Assembly (NCBI GenBank): GCA_025200525.1
Contig: CM045758.1
Coordinates: 3,224,001-3,288,000, forward strand
Direction of reading: 5' to 3'
Origin: Camellia lanceoleosa
Taxonomy: Eukaryota; Streptophyta; Magnoliopsida; Ericales; Theaceae
DNA length: 64,000 nucleotides
Below are positions 11,544 through 22,840 of this stretch, one piece after another (position 1 is the stretch's first letter; the number at the start of each line of letters is the position of its first letter). The position numbers and the translations under genes were made by a program. The notes beneath the pieces were generated by a model. That model saw nothing but the letters and a program-made list of their open reading frames with translations, was not told the origin of the DNA and searched no databases.

Positions 11544-14500
11544 GGGTAAATTATACTGACACCTCTTGAGGTTTATGTTTATTACAGTTTTCCCTCTCAT
11601 CTTTTGAAAATTACATCTTCCTCCCTGTAACAATCATCATCACTGTTTACTAATTAACTACCGAATACTGCTAAACTGAGACTGATTATGATAAGTAATG
11701 GAACTGATTGAAATACTAAACTAACCGACTGAAATCTGAAACTGATTGATTGACTGTATCTGTTTAAATGCATTTCTATCTGTTTGACTGTTTGATTATC
11801 TGTTCATATTTTTATGTTAAACTGCAAATTGAAGGCCTTAGCGGCGGCCGAATCTGAAATTGATTGATGTTCTGTGTTAATTAGATTTTATGTGATTTTA
11901 TGACATATTTATCCGAAAACTGATTAGGCATAATTAAATTAGATTAAATATTGGTTAATTGCTCAAATTAGACTTAATTGCCAAAATGCCACTTAGTGGC
12001 CATTACCTCACACATTTAGGGGCTTGCATACATTGAACCATAACATTTCCTCGGCCTAATTTCTTGAGAGCAACCGACCATAGAGAGAGGGAGTGAGAGA
12101 GAATTGAGTTCACTTGTAGATTTGCTTGGAAATTGAAGGGATTGAAGTATAAATTTGCATAATTGAGCTCCTACATTTGAACTACAAGGCTTAAGGTAGA
12201 AATTTATCTTCTCATTCTTGTGTTTAAGTTAGTTCTTGCATGGTTCATGCTAAATTGAAGAGTGGAGTTAAGTTTTGGTCCTAAAATGTTGAATTAGAGC
12301 TCATTCCATGCATGTCTCTCATTTTTTAAGTTGTTCTTCATAAATTCCCTCATGCATGTTCATGTTAATGTTAAGGACCATGAATTCATCTTGATTTTGT
12401 AAGATTTGGCTCTTTAGAGCATGCAATTGAGGCTTGAAAGTGGTTTAAACTCATGCACATCATGTTTGTAGCTTGTTCATGAAAATTGGTTTCTAATTGA
12501 GCTTGTTTGAACTACCCTTGGGCCTTGATTTTACAAATTAAGCTTTGAATCATGTTATTCTAAGTGTTTACAAATGTTTCCCAGAAATTTGGCCCAAGAG
12601 GATCGAATTTAGTGCATTTAAACTTGGTTTTTGACTTGGAGGTGCAATCTGGATTTTCCAGATTTTGCACTCGCCGAAATGAAAAAGGCGCCGAGCGAAT
12701 TCGAGCATCCAAGATTTTGCCTTTGTTTCTGATCCGCTCGAACGGAGTATTGTGCGCTCGAACGGGGTCGTATGTCTCACGCTTGAGCAGGCGTTGAGCG
12801 TCCGTCGAGCGGAGATTTCACCCATCAAGACTTTTTGATGCAGACGCCGAGGGTATTTGTCGCCAAGCCGTACCTTTTAGTTGCATGTCCGCCAAGCGGA
12901 AAACTCAAGCCGAAGCGAGAACTGCTTTTCAAAAAAATTTCAAGCTGTTTTCGTACATCTTTGCATCCTCATCCCATCCTAGGCATTCTTAGGCCTAGTT
13001 TAAGACATCTTAATGAGGATATAGATGTAGAACACACCGGGGCAAGTTAGGGATTAAGTTATTGTCTTTCCCAACTGTGTAGCTTAGTGCGTGTTCGTTC
13101 TATAAACTGTGTAGGGTTGGCGACTGGAGACGCGCTCTAGCTTTACTGTAGCCCAGAACTCTGTGAGTAACAACTGTGTAAATATATGTTCAAAAATGAT
13201 TATCTTCTGAACAATTGAACTGTACTGTTTTCTGAATTGCTACTGTTAACTGAATGAATGTATGTTCTATATTTTGAACTATATTGTGGCATCCTTAGCA
13301 ATTACTGTTTACTGTTACTGTTACAGAGATCTCTGTCGATTCCCTCGTTGGAACCACTACTGTTTATTGATTGATGGCCATCATCGACTGTTCGGTCTTT
13401 TAGACATACTGTTTACTGTACTGCTATGCTAATTGATGTACCACATATGATCATCTTGTCTTGGGCAACTGATATACTGATTGAAATGAACTGTTTTCAT
13501 TACTGTAAGGACATTTATTCTTAACCCCTTTACGCATTATGTTATTCACTAGGCTTTAGCTCACTGATCATATATATATGTAGGTGTTCAGGCACCAGAC
13601 CGGAGCTAGGAGCGTGGGTTAGACTCCCCTTTTTGTCAAGCCAACTACTGTGCCTCACTGCGAGGTTCCGAGCCTGCCAAGCTTTGGCTTAGGGGTGTTT
13701 TTATTTTCCATGTCTCGTCTCAGACTGTTTTTGTCTTTGCATCGCTTAATAGGGATTAGGTCCCTGTTCTGATTATTGTAAATATTGTGCATACTGTTCT
13801 GTACTGTATATATATATATGTATGAAAAGTCCTTTTGCATGCAAACTGTCATAACTCATTGGACATTGTTTATTTACTGTATTGGCTTCCGCCATGCCCT
13901 GCTTTTTCTTGTCTTCTTGTTAAGTAGGCTTTGTAATCTCAATTCTTGGCGATTCTGATTGCTAAACCCATAGAGGCGGGTTTGGGTCGTGACACTCCCT
14001 GAGGTTTAAAGTTTCATTACAGATTCCCCCTTTCAGCAATTTAATTTTTTTAAATACCAATTCTGCCCTCATTGGGTAAATTACATTGACACCCTTTACA
14101 TTTTAAAAATTACAATGCCCTCCCTAAGGTTTAAAGTAGCATTACTAATTGCCCCCTTGGTTAGTATTAGTTGGAAAAAAAAATTAATTGGAAAAAAAAT
14201 TATTTGAAACAAAAATTTTGTTAGTAAAATTTTTAAATTTTTCTTTAAAAACCAACGTAAACTCATTTTTTGAATTTATATTTTTTTATCAAATTTACAA
14301 ACTGAGACAACCATATAAACCAAAAAAATTATTAAATAAGTTTTTATGACAGTTTTTTAATTTTTTGTAAATATAAATTGAAAACTAAAAACGAAATAGT
14401 TACCAAACATGCTTCAGATGGTAAAAATATCATAAAATTAACAAATAATGAAATAAGTTACCAACATAAGAAATGACTTATCAAAAGATTCTTACGCTAT

Positions 14501-15363
14501 GTATGGTTTGATTTTTAGAATTTTTTTAAAAAATTAAAAATTAATTTGGTTAAGAAATAAAAAATAAAAAATAATTATCATTTTTATATAATTTTTATCT
14601 TTCGAGTGGCTAGAAATAACTTTTTACAAATTAAATTGAAACAGCCATACGTATGTATATAATCTGTTCAAAAGGTGAAATGATAATTATTTTTTTACCC
14701 TTAAATGATAATTATTTTTTATTTTTTATTTTTTATTTCCTAACCAAATTAATTTTTAATTTTTTAAAAAAATTTCTAAAAATCAAACTATACATAGCCT
14801 AAGATTCTTTTGATAAGTCATTTCTTACATTAGTAACTTATTTAATTATTTGTTAATTTTACGACATTTTTACTATCTGAGGCCTATTTGGTAACTATTT
14901 CGTTTTCAATTTTCAATTTATATTTACAAAAATTTTAAAAAATGTCATAAAAACTTGTTTGATAATTTTTTTTAGTTTATAAATTATTGTCTCAATTTGT
15001 AAATTTGAGGAAAAAACGTAAATTCAAAAAATGAGTTTACATTGTTTTTAAACAAAAATTTAAAAATTTTACAAACAAAATTTTTTTTTTAAATAATATT
15101 TTTTTTCCAACTAATACTAACTAAGTGGGCAATTAGTAATGCTACTTTAAACCTTAGGGAGAGGATTGTAATTTCTAAAATGTGAGGGGTGTCAATGTAA
15201 TTTACCCAATAAAGACAAAATTGGTATTTAAAAAAATTAAATTGCTGAAGAGGGAAATTTGTAATGAAACTTTAAACCTCAGGAATAGAGATATAATTTT
15301 CAAAAGGTGAGGAAGAAAACTATAATAAATATAAACCTCAAGAGATGTCAGTGTAATTTATTC
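11544..15363. mobile_element. Long foldback element (Mutator-like), split by a solo LTR
   Basis: The left arm (11544-11625 plus 14000 to about 14640) and the right arm (about 14690-15363) are inverted copies over roughly 700 bp. For example, 'gggtaaattacattgacacc' at 14075 matches the reverse complement of 'ggggtgtcaatgtaatttaccc' near 15185. The flanks AAAAATTAT (11535-11543) and AAAAATTAA (15364-15372) match at 8 of 9 bases, as expected for a Mutator-like 9-bp duplication. Removing the nested LTR leaves about 1.45 kb. No coding sequence is present. Confidence 0.8.
11626..13994 (-). mobile_element. Solo LTR (2369 bp), probably gypsy-type
   Basis: It begins TGTAACAATC and ends GTCGTGACA, and is flanked by the perfect 5-bp duplication CTCCC (11621-11625 and 13995-13999). 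Removing it restores the left arm of the foldback element. Read on the minus strand it starts TGTCACGACCCAAACCCGCC, the same style of start as the plus-strand LTR at 22841, so the two are members of one family in opposite orientation. No internal domain remains, so it arose by LTR-LTR recombination. The open frames within it (such as 12564-13050) are not genes. Confidence 0.9.
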
Positions 15364-15372
15364 AAAAATTAA

Positions 15373-15801
15373 ATATAAATCACACGAGTATTGAAGAAGG
15401 TTTTTGATAAACTATTTAAAATTTGTAGACTATGTATTTCAACAAATGAGACTATTTTTTTGAGTTGATAGACTCACCACTATCCTGCTATTGTGAAATG
15501 TGATCGTTGTGTCATTCTTGAACAAAAAGCTAGTGGTTTATAAAAGAACATATAGAAACCATTCAAGTGTAATATTCTAGGAGGGTACAACAATAACAAG
15601 CATCATTTGGAAGCAGTGAATCTCTCTCACGTACACATGTCACGTGTGTCTGTCTAAGATAGTAAATAATTTTATAATATTACAATAAATAATATTACAA
15701 TAAATAATTGCTATTGTGATATAGTTATTACTTAGTAAATAATTAAAAATAATAAAATAATTTTTTAAATATTTATTATTTTTTATAATATTACAATAAA
15801 T
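15373..15801. other. AT-rich spacer between two elements
   Basis: No gene. Repeats of 'aataatattacaataaat' occur at about 15675-15800. Confidence 0.5.
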
Positions 15802-16556
15802 GATTCTACTTAAATCACTCTTTTATCTCTTTACACTCTCTATATAAGATTATTTTTTTCTTTCAAATTTATTCATGTGTAAAATTACTTAAAAAAACAA
15901 AATATTAAAATTAAATATATTTGATTATCTCCTTACACCTCTTGATTTTCAATTCCTACTTCTGTTTTTCCTTTCTCAACTTTTCTTTTCTCTTACACAT
16001 CGCTTTTGAAAAAGTGATAATCATAGTATTTCAATTATCAAAAAAAAGTAATGGATGAAGAAATGGTGATGAAAAACATCAAAAAAATGAAATTGTGATT
16101 TTTTTTTTTTTTTTTCATTTGGTAGGTTTTTGTTTCGATTTTCTAGGCTCGTCTACAACTTTTGTTTGGTGTTTCGAAATTGAACAAAATAACATAGTCC
16201 GGCATCGCAGTGCCGAACAAAAAATATAAATCTGGTATCAAATTGTCGAATAAAATATACATTTCCGATAATATAAAGCCAAGTTTTTAAAATTTGTTCA
16301 GCTACTCATTGCTATGTATTTTCAGTATAATTTTTTATTTTTTATTTATTTATTTATTTATTTTTTTTGCTTGGAAAGATTATACTTATACTTATTGCAA
16401 CAATGCAAGTACTGCATTATTAGCGGACTCCAGTCATGAATTCATTATAGACGATGTTTGTTAATTTTTTTTATGAATACAATTTTTTCTTATTTTTAAT
16501 TTGTATTGAGTTTTATTAATAATTTGACGTACAAATGTGTTTATTATGTTTAGATT

Positions 16557-18535
16557 TTTAATAGTCGTCAAGCATTAATTAAATGGGCTTTTGACGTTGG
16601 GAGGAATGCTGGATTTGTCATTGTTATAAAGAAATCAGATGCAGGAGATAATGGCAAAAAACCAAGACTTACCCTTGCTTGTGAAAGAAGTGGTTATTAT
16701 AGAGACAATAGGAAGATCAAGGGGGAACAATTAAAGTTGACAAGTTCTAAAAAATGTGGATGTCCATTTCTATTAAGGGGGAAAAAATTACCTACAAATG
16801 ATGAATGGATGTTGCATGTCTTATGCGGAGTGCACAATCATCTGTCTACTGAACATTTTGAAGGACACTCATTTGTTAGTGGATTATCTAAGGAGGAAAC
16901 ATCCTTACTAGTTGACATGTCCAAGAGTATGGTGCAATTAAAAGAGATATTGGTTACATTGAAACAAAAGGATGCCTTTAATGTAACAACAATGAAGACA
17001 ATCTACAACGCACGTCATCGACATCGAGTAGTACAGAGGGCGGGAAGATCACAGATGCAACAACTATTGGGGCAATTGTCGATTCAAAATTATGTTGAGT
17101 GGCATCGATGTGATGATAGAGAAAAGGTGACTGACTTGTTCTGGGCACACCCAGTTAGTTTGGAGTTGTTACGTACATTTCCACATGTATTGATTATGGG
17201 TTGCACATACAAGACTAATAGGTATCGACTCCCTCTCTTAGAGATTGTTGGAGTAACATCAAAAGACTTGACTTTTTAGTTGCTTTTGCTTATCTTGGTT
17301 ATGAACGGGAAGACAACTATATATGTGCTTTAGGCGTATTGCGTACTGTTATGGAAAATACTGCTTTTCCAAAAGTCATTATTACAGATAGGGAGTTGGC
17401 TTTGATAAAAGGCATATCAAAAGTTCTATCTATGGCCACTAATCTTTTATGTAGGTGGCATATTAGCAAGAATGTTCTGATGAAGTGCAAGAAGGTTTTT
17501 GAGACGAAAGATAAATGGAATAAGTTCATACATAGTTGGAGTGCTTTGGTATTGGTTAGAACAGAAACAGAATTCAACGAACAATTTTTCAATCTCAAGA
17601 CTGAATTTAGTACGTATCTTGAAGCTATTAAGTATGTTACTACCAATTGGTTAGAGCCATACAAGGAAAAATTTGTTGCAGCTTGGACGGACAGTAGCAT
17701 GCATTTCGGAAAATACTATTACAAACAGGTAAATTATGGTCATTGCATTTATGAATTGCTATAATTCTTTGATTCTTATATTAAATACCAAAATTTACAA
17801 ACTTGTAGGGCGGAGAGTTCTCATGCTAAATTGAAAAGGCAACTTGGATCAAGTCAAGGCAGTTTTAAGACATCTTAGACCAAAATACACAATTGTTAGA
17901 GTTGCAGCATGCAGACATTAAAGCCTCATTTCAGCAGAGTTTGATTGTAGTCCAACACAACTACACACCTACTGAGTTCACTGAGTTACGTGGTTTTATT
18001 TCAATTTGTAGTTTGGACAAAATATTGGTAGAATCAAAGAGATCGAATAGTGTGGGAATAGATATTGCTGCATGTGGCTTCATTTTGCGACGTACACATG
18101 GGTTGCCATGTGCACATGAAATAGCTGAGTATTTTCAACAAGGTCGACCGATTCCCCTCTCGTGCGTAAATCCTCATTGAAGGAAGTTAGATATGCTTCC
18201 AGTTTCAGAAAGTGCTTTTGTGGAGTTGGATTGCAAAATAAGACTGATTTTTTTATTAAGAAATTCCAAACGATTGACCAGACGCAACAAGTGATCCTTT
18301 TGAAGAAGTTGAGGGAGTTTATTAGTCCAGACAGTACATTTTTATGGAACCTGAACTCAAGACTGACACACGAGAGAGGGGTTGAGGTCACAGCCGTGGT
18401 CAATTCAAAATCGATACGTCTACTAAACGCGAGCCATCTGCGTTTGAGTTTGTACTATCTGGGGAAGATATTCACATGGTGTTACCATTTCAACTGCACC
18501 AGTTTGTAAGCGAGTGCAACGAAAAAAGGCAAAAA
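16557..18535 (+). pseudogene. MULE transposase (FAR1-like DNA-binding plus MULE domain), inactivated
   Basis: After an acceptor AG at 16555-16556 the reading is the FAR1/MULE type. A zinc-binding-like segment (RLTLACERSGYY, KKCGCPFLLRGKK, HVLCGVHNH) is followed by the MULE core (VLIMGCTYKTNRYRLPLLEI, VIITDRELALIKGI, LLCRWHISKNVL) and a SWIM-like end (CGFILRRTHGLPCAHEIAEY). At least four lesions break it: a 1-base loss near 17277 (DLTF then stop), a 1-base gain near 17712 (just before an intron starting at about 17729), a TAG replacing Trp with a further frameshift near 17876-17898, and TGA replacing Trp at about 18178. Start exons upstream of 16557 are not identified. The transposase would have cut the element's terminal repeats, but this copy cannot be active. 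Confidence 0.85.
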
Positions 18536-18651
18536 TAGATAATGTATGTAATTATATAAAACTTGTAACTATGTACAAAATATATTTTAATAGTTTTTCA
18601 GCCTCATTTTAATTATTTCATATATCCATTGTTGTATATTTGTGATGTAGG

Positions 18652-19119
18652 TTTGTATAACGCAGTCAACAAATCGTATCTCTTACTTCGAACAATTTCC
18701 GGAGAAGTTGAGACTATATATCCGTCACATAAAAAATGTACAAGCATATGGCAATTGTGGTTTCAGGGCAATAGTTGGATTGATTGGTTTAGGTGAAGAT
18801 GATTGGCAACAAGTTAGGCACAACTTGTTGACTGAGTTGCATTCAAATGTAGTGCATTACGTGCAACTATTTAGTTCACAAGAAAGGATTGATGAACTTA
18901 ACTCTATCTTATCCTACTTTGAACCTAGCCTTGGATTTAATCATTGGATGACTATGCCCGACATGGGCCATTTGATAGCATCATACTACCAAGTCGTTCT
19001 TTACCATTTATCCATGTAACAATGCTTGACCTTTTTACCACTTAGATTAGTACCGATTGCAACACCTAATCAAAGAGATATCTGCATAGAATTTGTAAAT
19101 GGAAACCATTTCGTGCAGG
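18652..19119 (+). pseudogene. OTU-type cysteine protease domain, inactivated
   Basis: It starts after an acceptor AG at 18650-18651 and reads ISYFEQFPEKLRLYIRHI, VQAYGNCGFRAIVGLIG and ICIEFVNGNHFVQV. It follows the transposase on the same strand, as in MULE-OTU fusion proteins. The OTU active-site box normally reads DGNC, with Asp, Cys and a distal His. Here Asp is Tyr (YGNC), while the Cys and the NHF histidine remain. A TAA at about 19017 splits the domain. It is therefore a dead de-ubiquitinase-like domain, and its role in the transposon is not established. Confidence 0.75.
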
Positions 19120-19659
19120 TAACTACCGAACCTACTTACATCATTACCATGTCTTATTTTGTAATTATATTTATTGATTTCTCTGTTATAGGTTTATTTG
19201 CAACCTAGTCACCCAGTAACTCTGATAACAAATAATTAGATTCGTTTCATCACCCGTGTGCTAGTAGATGAGAGAAAGCATATACTATCCGTATTCAGCA
19301 ATTTCGTACTCTTATTAGCCTTGACGTTAAACATGTGGATCAAACTAAGAGTGATGTGTAGGATTTTGAACAACCCGGTGTGAAACACGAGCATACCACT
19401 CACGGTATTCCCATACACATTCAGATGGGCGCTGCTGTACAGGCACACTATGAGCGTTAATGGACAACACATGATTCTCCCATTACGCCCATATCGTATC
19501 ATGGTATTGATACATGATTCTGTACTATTCTAGTTTACTGCCTCGTGTAACTCGAACAGGAGATAACGGTGCTGGTGGGATGGTTTAGACCCTACCAAAC
19601 TATTGCAAAACCCTATTAGGGTGACAGGGTTCAACAATATCAAAGCATTTCAAACATCC

Positions 19660-21063
19660 AGTATAATATGCAACCTCATGAAGTGAATGGTGTGTCCTAC
19701 ATAAATGGTATGGATCCCACTCGATCTACAAATAGGTCATGCATAATGTTAGTTATGAAATTTTTTTTTTTTTTTTTTTTACAATATGACACTATTATAA
19801 AATGTCTAACCTCATTAGCACGTAACATGTCAAGCGGCTCTCGTAATGTCTGCAAGTGGTCTTCTGTAAAACCTCCATCTCTCCGCGAACTCCAACGACA
19901 TACATGGGGTTGTTCATCAAAATAGGACAAATTTGGATGAGGCCTTCCTAAATGAAAATGCTCATAAATCCATGCTTCCAATAACTTCAAGTAACCATCA
20001 ATCTGCTTAACACAACCCTATTAGCAAGTCCTAATTGTCTATACAGGAATACCAAAGTTGCAGCACCTCATGCATATAAGCTAACAGCACCAATGTTAGT
20101 CAACATGTGCAGGTAAATAACGGGTACTCGAGTCCCACTCTTGTCAGCGAAGATGGTACAACCTCATAAATATAGCAAGTAAGCTCTCGCTGCGTATTCT
20201 ATGAAATTTGCATCATCTGTATCGTTAACTTCATGAAATCTAATTCGCAACCGCTCTAGCTTCACAGATTGCCACGAGATTGAACTAATTCTACAAATGC
20301 ATCATTCACTGGCACTTCCAAAATAGCACTCACCAGTTTAGCAGCCTCGTATCTTGTTAACTTAGGACATGAGAAAGCCATGCCAGTGACTGAAATGCCA
20401 AGCATGGTCCGCACATCATCCAACGTGACAGTCATCTCACCATCTGGCATGTTAAATGTATTTGTCTTTGGATGCCACCTTTCAACGAAGGCAGATATTG
20501 CCACTCTATTGCCATGCCGATATGTGTGATCAATAAGGACACTAAGACCAGATTACTCAACCAAATGTCTCTACCTAACATTTTCGACTGTTGGTGACAT
20601 CCATGGCCACTCAACAAGCTTTCGAGAACGATTCAAACATTTAAAAGGTCCCCGTTCCTGCATTTTACATAAAACATATAAAAAAATTTGAAGCATATAG
20701 TACATATGATTAGTTTATTGTTGAGAAATTCACAAAATACCTTTTTCTTCCAAATAGCAGTAGCAATATGGTTGTGGAAGCTAATTAGCAATGAAGGATC
20801 CTCTAGAGCACCCGGAATTGGCTTTGTGTTGTCATCATCTACACCAATATTGTCCTCCATGAGGTTAGTTTCTACACCTATATCATTATCGACATTGTCA
20901 TCCTCCACACCAATATCGTCGTCAACATAATCATTATTCACATCCATATGGTCATCCTCTTCCACAGGGGCATTCACTTCCACTAGTTCAGGTTCTGTTT
21001 GCCTAGCACGTCTTCTGTTGGATGCCTTTGGTCTCTTACGTGAGACACCACTAACTAATTCTG
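19660..21063 (-). pseudogene. Plant mobile domain (aminotransferase-like) transposon protein, inactivated
   Basis: An exon starts at about 21063, after TTTACGCAG on the minus strand. It carries a basic stretch (SRKRPKASNRRRARQ) and an acidic repeat stretch rich in Asp and Val. After an intron the PMD signature follows: ISAFVERWHPKTNTFNMPDG, EMTVTLDDVRTMLGISVTG, then YEAAKLVSAI and a C-terminal segment to about 19700. In the family the order 'ERWHPETHTFH, PCGEMTVTLQDV' is characteristic. Frame changes near 20560-20600 and a TGA near 20074 (where the family has Trp before GAA) show decay. PMD proteins occur both in host genes (MAIN-like) and in MULEs. The position beside the convergent transposase supports a MULE origin. 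Confidence 0.7.
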
Positions 21064-22295
21064 CGTAAAAAAAAAAAAATTAAACCCAATATCAGCAAAA
21101 ACTTGAATACATTAAATGACTGATGTAAACAATATCAGCAAAGAAACCATAATTTCATAGATAACATTCAATTTAAAGAAAAAAATTTGAATGTGCAAAT
21201 GTATAGAAAAGGAAAAAATTCAAATTATAATGCAAGTATGCATTTTATAATTTTAATGTGCCTACATTGTTCTATTTTAAGTTTTTAGTTTTTCCTGTTT
21301 ATTTTTAATTTTTAAATGTTAACATTGTATTGTATCTTAAAGCTCACAATCTAATCTTCTTGGGATACCTAGCCTTTGGATGTTAAAGCTCGCAAGAAAA
21401 TTCACATACTTGTGTAATAATATTCAGATAATTTGAAAAGAGCATTCAAACTGAGAAACAAGCAAGTGTTAGGATTCAAAATTGTATCTCAAGTTCCTCA
21501 AATTGTGGGGGCATTGTGACTTTGGAATCCATGGTTTCCTAGTTGGTGTGGAGAAAAAATGAGCCATTATGACTTCTTGTTATGGAAATGATGGAGACAG
21601 ATTGGAAAAATCAACAGAAACCCCAATAGCATTATTCCTCGAACCCTTAAATTTCCAGTAGAGATGAATCTCCTTGCTCTAGTCATTTATGAACATGTCT
21701 ATGAAATATAGATATAAACACAACAATATGACAAAGCAATGAGAAAATCTCTGCTACTCAATCCTAAATATGAGTTTTATGGAAGAAGAGGTAACAGAGC
21801 ATACATCTTCCTGCTGCATAGCATTAAGTTGTATTATCATCTTGATGGTTTGTTGAGTAGAACGTGTTTGTATATGTATAAATATGAACGATAAAAAATA
21901 TTATCACCTTGATGGTTTGTTGAGTAGAATATGTTTGTATATTACAGTTCCATATATAAATAGCTTTATTGTATTAAGTAACTTGCCTTGTTGATCAAAG
22001 TTACACATTTCAAAGGATTGCTTGAATGATGGAGAAATTGTTGACCAAACATCTCATCTAAAATCTTAAGTTATTAGAGAAAATCTAAAATCTTAAGTTA
22101 TTAGAGAAAATCTAAGACTTAAGAGAAAATCTAAAGTCTTATGTTAAGACAAAGTTTATTTACATCCTCAACACATCTCCTTTACATGTGCTTGGTTGAT
22201 GCACCGATGTCTAAGAAATTGTTGACCACCATCTCATATGTTAGAGAAAAAGGTGTAACATTATTATTTATATCCCCAACAATGTACATTGATGT
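21064..22295. other. Non-coding interior of the large Mutator-like element
   Basis: Local tandem repeats are visible. A segment of about 65 bp with 'gatggtttgttgagtagaa' is duplicated at 21843-21950. A 24-bp unit, 'aaaatcttaagttattagag', is repeated at about 22055-22135. No coding signal is recognised. Confidence 0.45.
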
Positions 22296-22320
22296 TCGTT
22301 TTCTCTTTGGGTTTTTGACA

Positions 22321-22528
22321 AGCCTATACCTTAGAATTGGAAACAGAAGTTGCAAAACTTAAAGAACTTAATGCAAGGTTGCAAAAAAAAAAAACAAGTA
22401 TATTACTATTTGCTGCCAAAAGTTGTGTGCTTTTGAAATTGTAGATTATTTAAAAAAGAAAGGTCAAATATTTGTTGTTGTATTATTATTGCCGCAGGAA
22501 GAAATTATGGAGATGCAGAAAAATCAAG
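22321..22528 (+). pseudogene. Fragment of an ABF/AREB/ABI5-type bZIP transcription factor
   Basis: After an acceptor near 22320 (ttgacaag) the frame reads YTLELETEVAKLKELNARLQ, then Lys codons. Another acceptor (gccgcag, ending at about 22496) opens EEIMEMQKNQ, followed by a GT donor. The order matches the leucine zipper and the adjoining exon of ABF/ABI5 bZIP factors. The basic DNA-binding region and the C-terminal 14-3-3 motif are absent, so this is a captured or orphan piece and not a gene. Confidence 0.6.
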
Positions 22529-22840
22529 TACATACCTTTACTATAGAAGTTGCCTCGGATTTCAAACTAAGAAATTATAATAGTTGTTCTGAAACAATAT
22601 TGCCCCACCAAAAAAGACAATTTAAAACAAAAGGTAAAAAAATGAATAGCTTTGGCTAGAATCTTCACAGCATACAAGCGTGGAAGCTTGAGTTTTTCCA
22701 TCATGGAAAGACTTCTTGATGAAAACAGTTCTCGTTTTTTATAAAATGAATAAATTTTATTTGCATTTGATTTTCCCTTATTTTTAATTTATTCCCCACA
22801 AATGGCTACTTAGAATTATACATCCAATAAATGGAATTTA

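Noticed and set aside
12564..13050. Open frames on both strands at about 12.6-13.0 kb
   Set aside because: Inside the 11626-13994 solo LTR; no retroviral or host motif.
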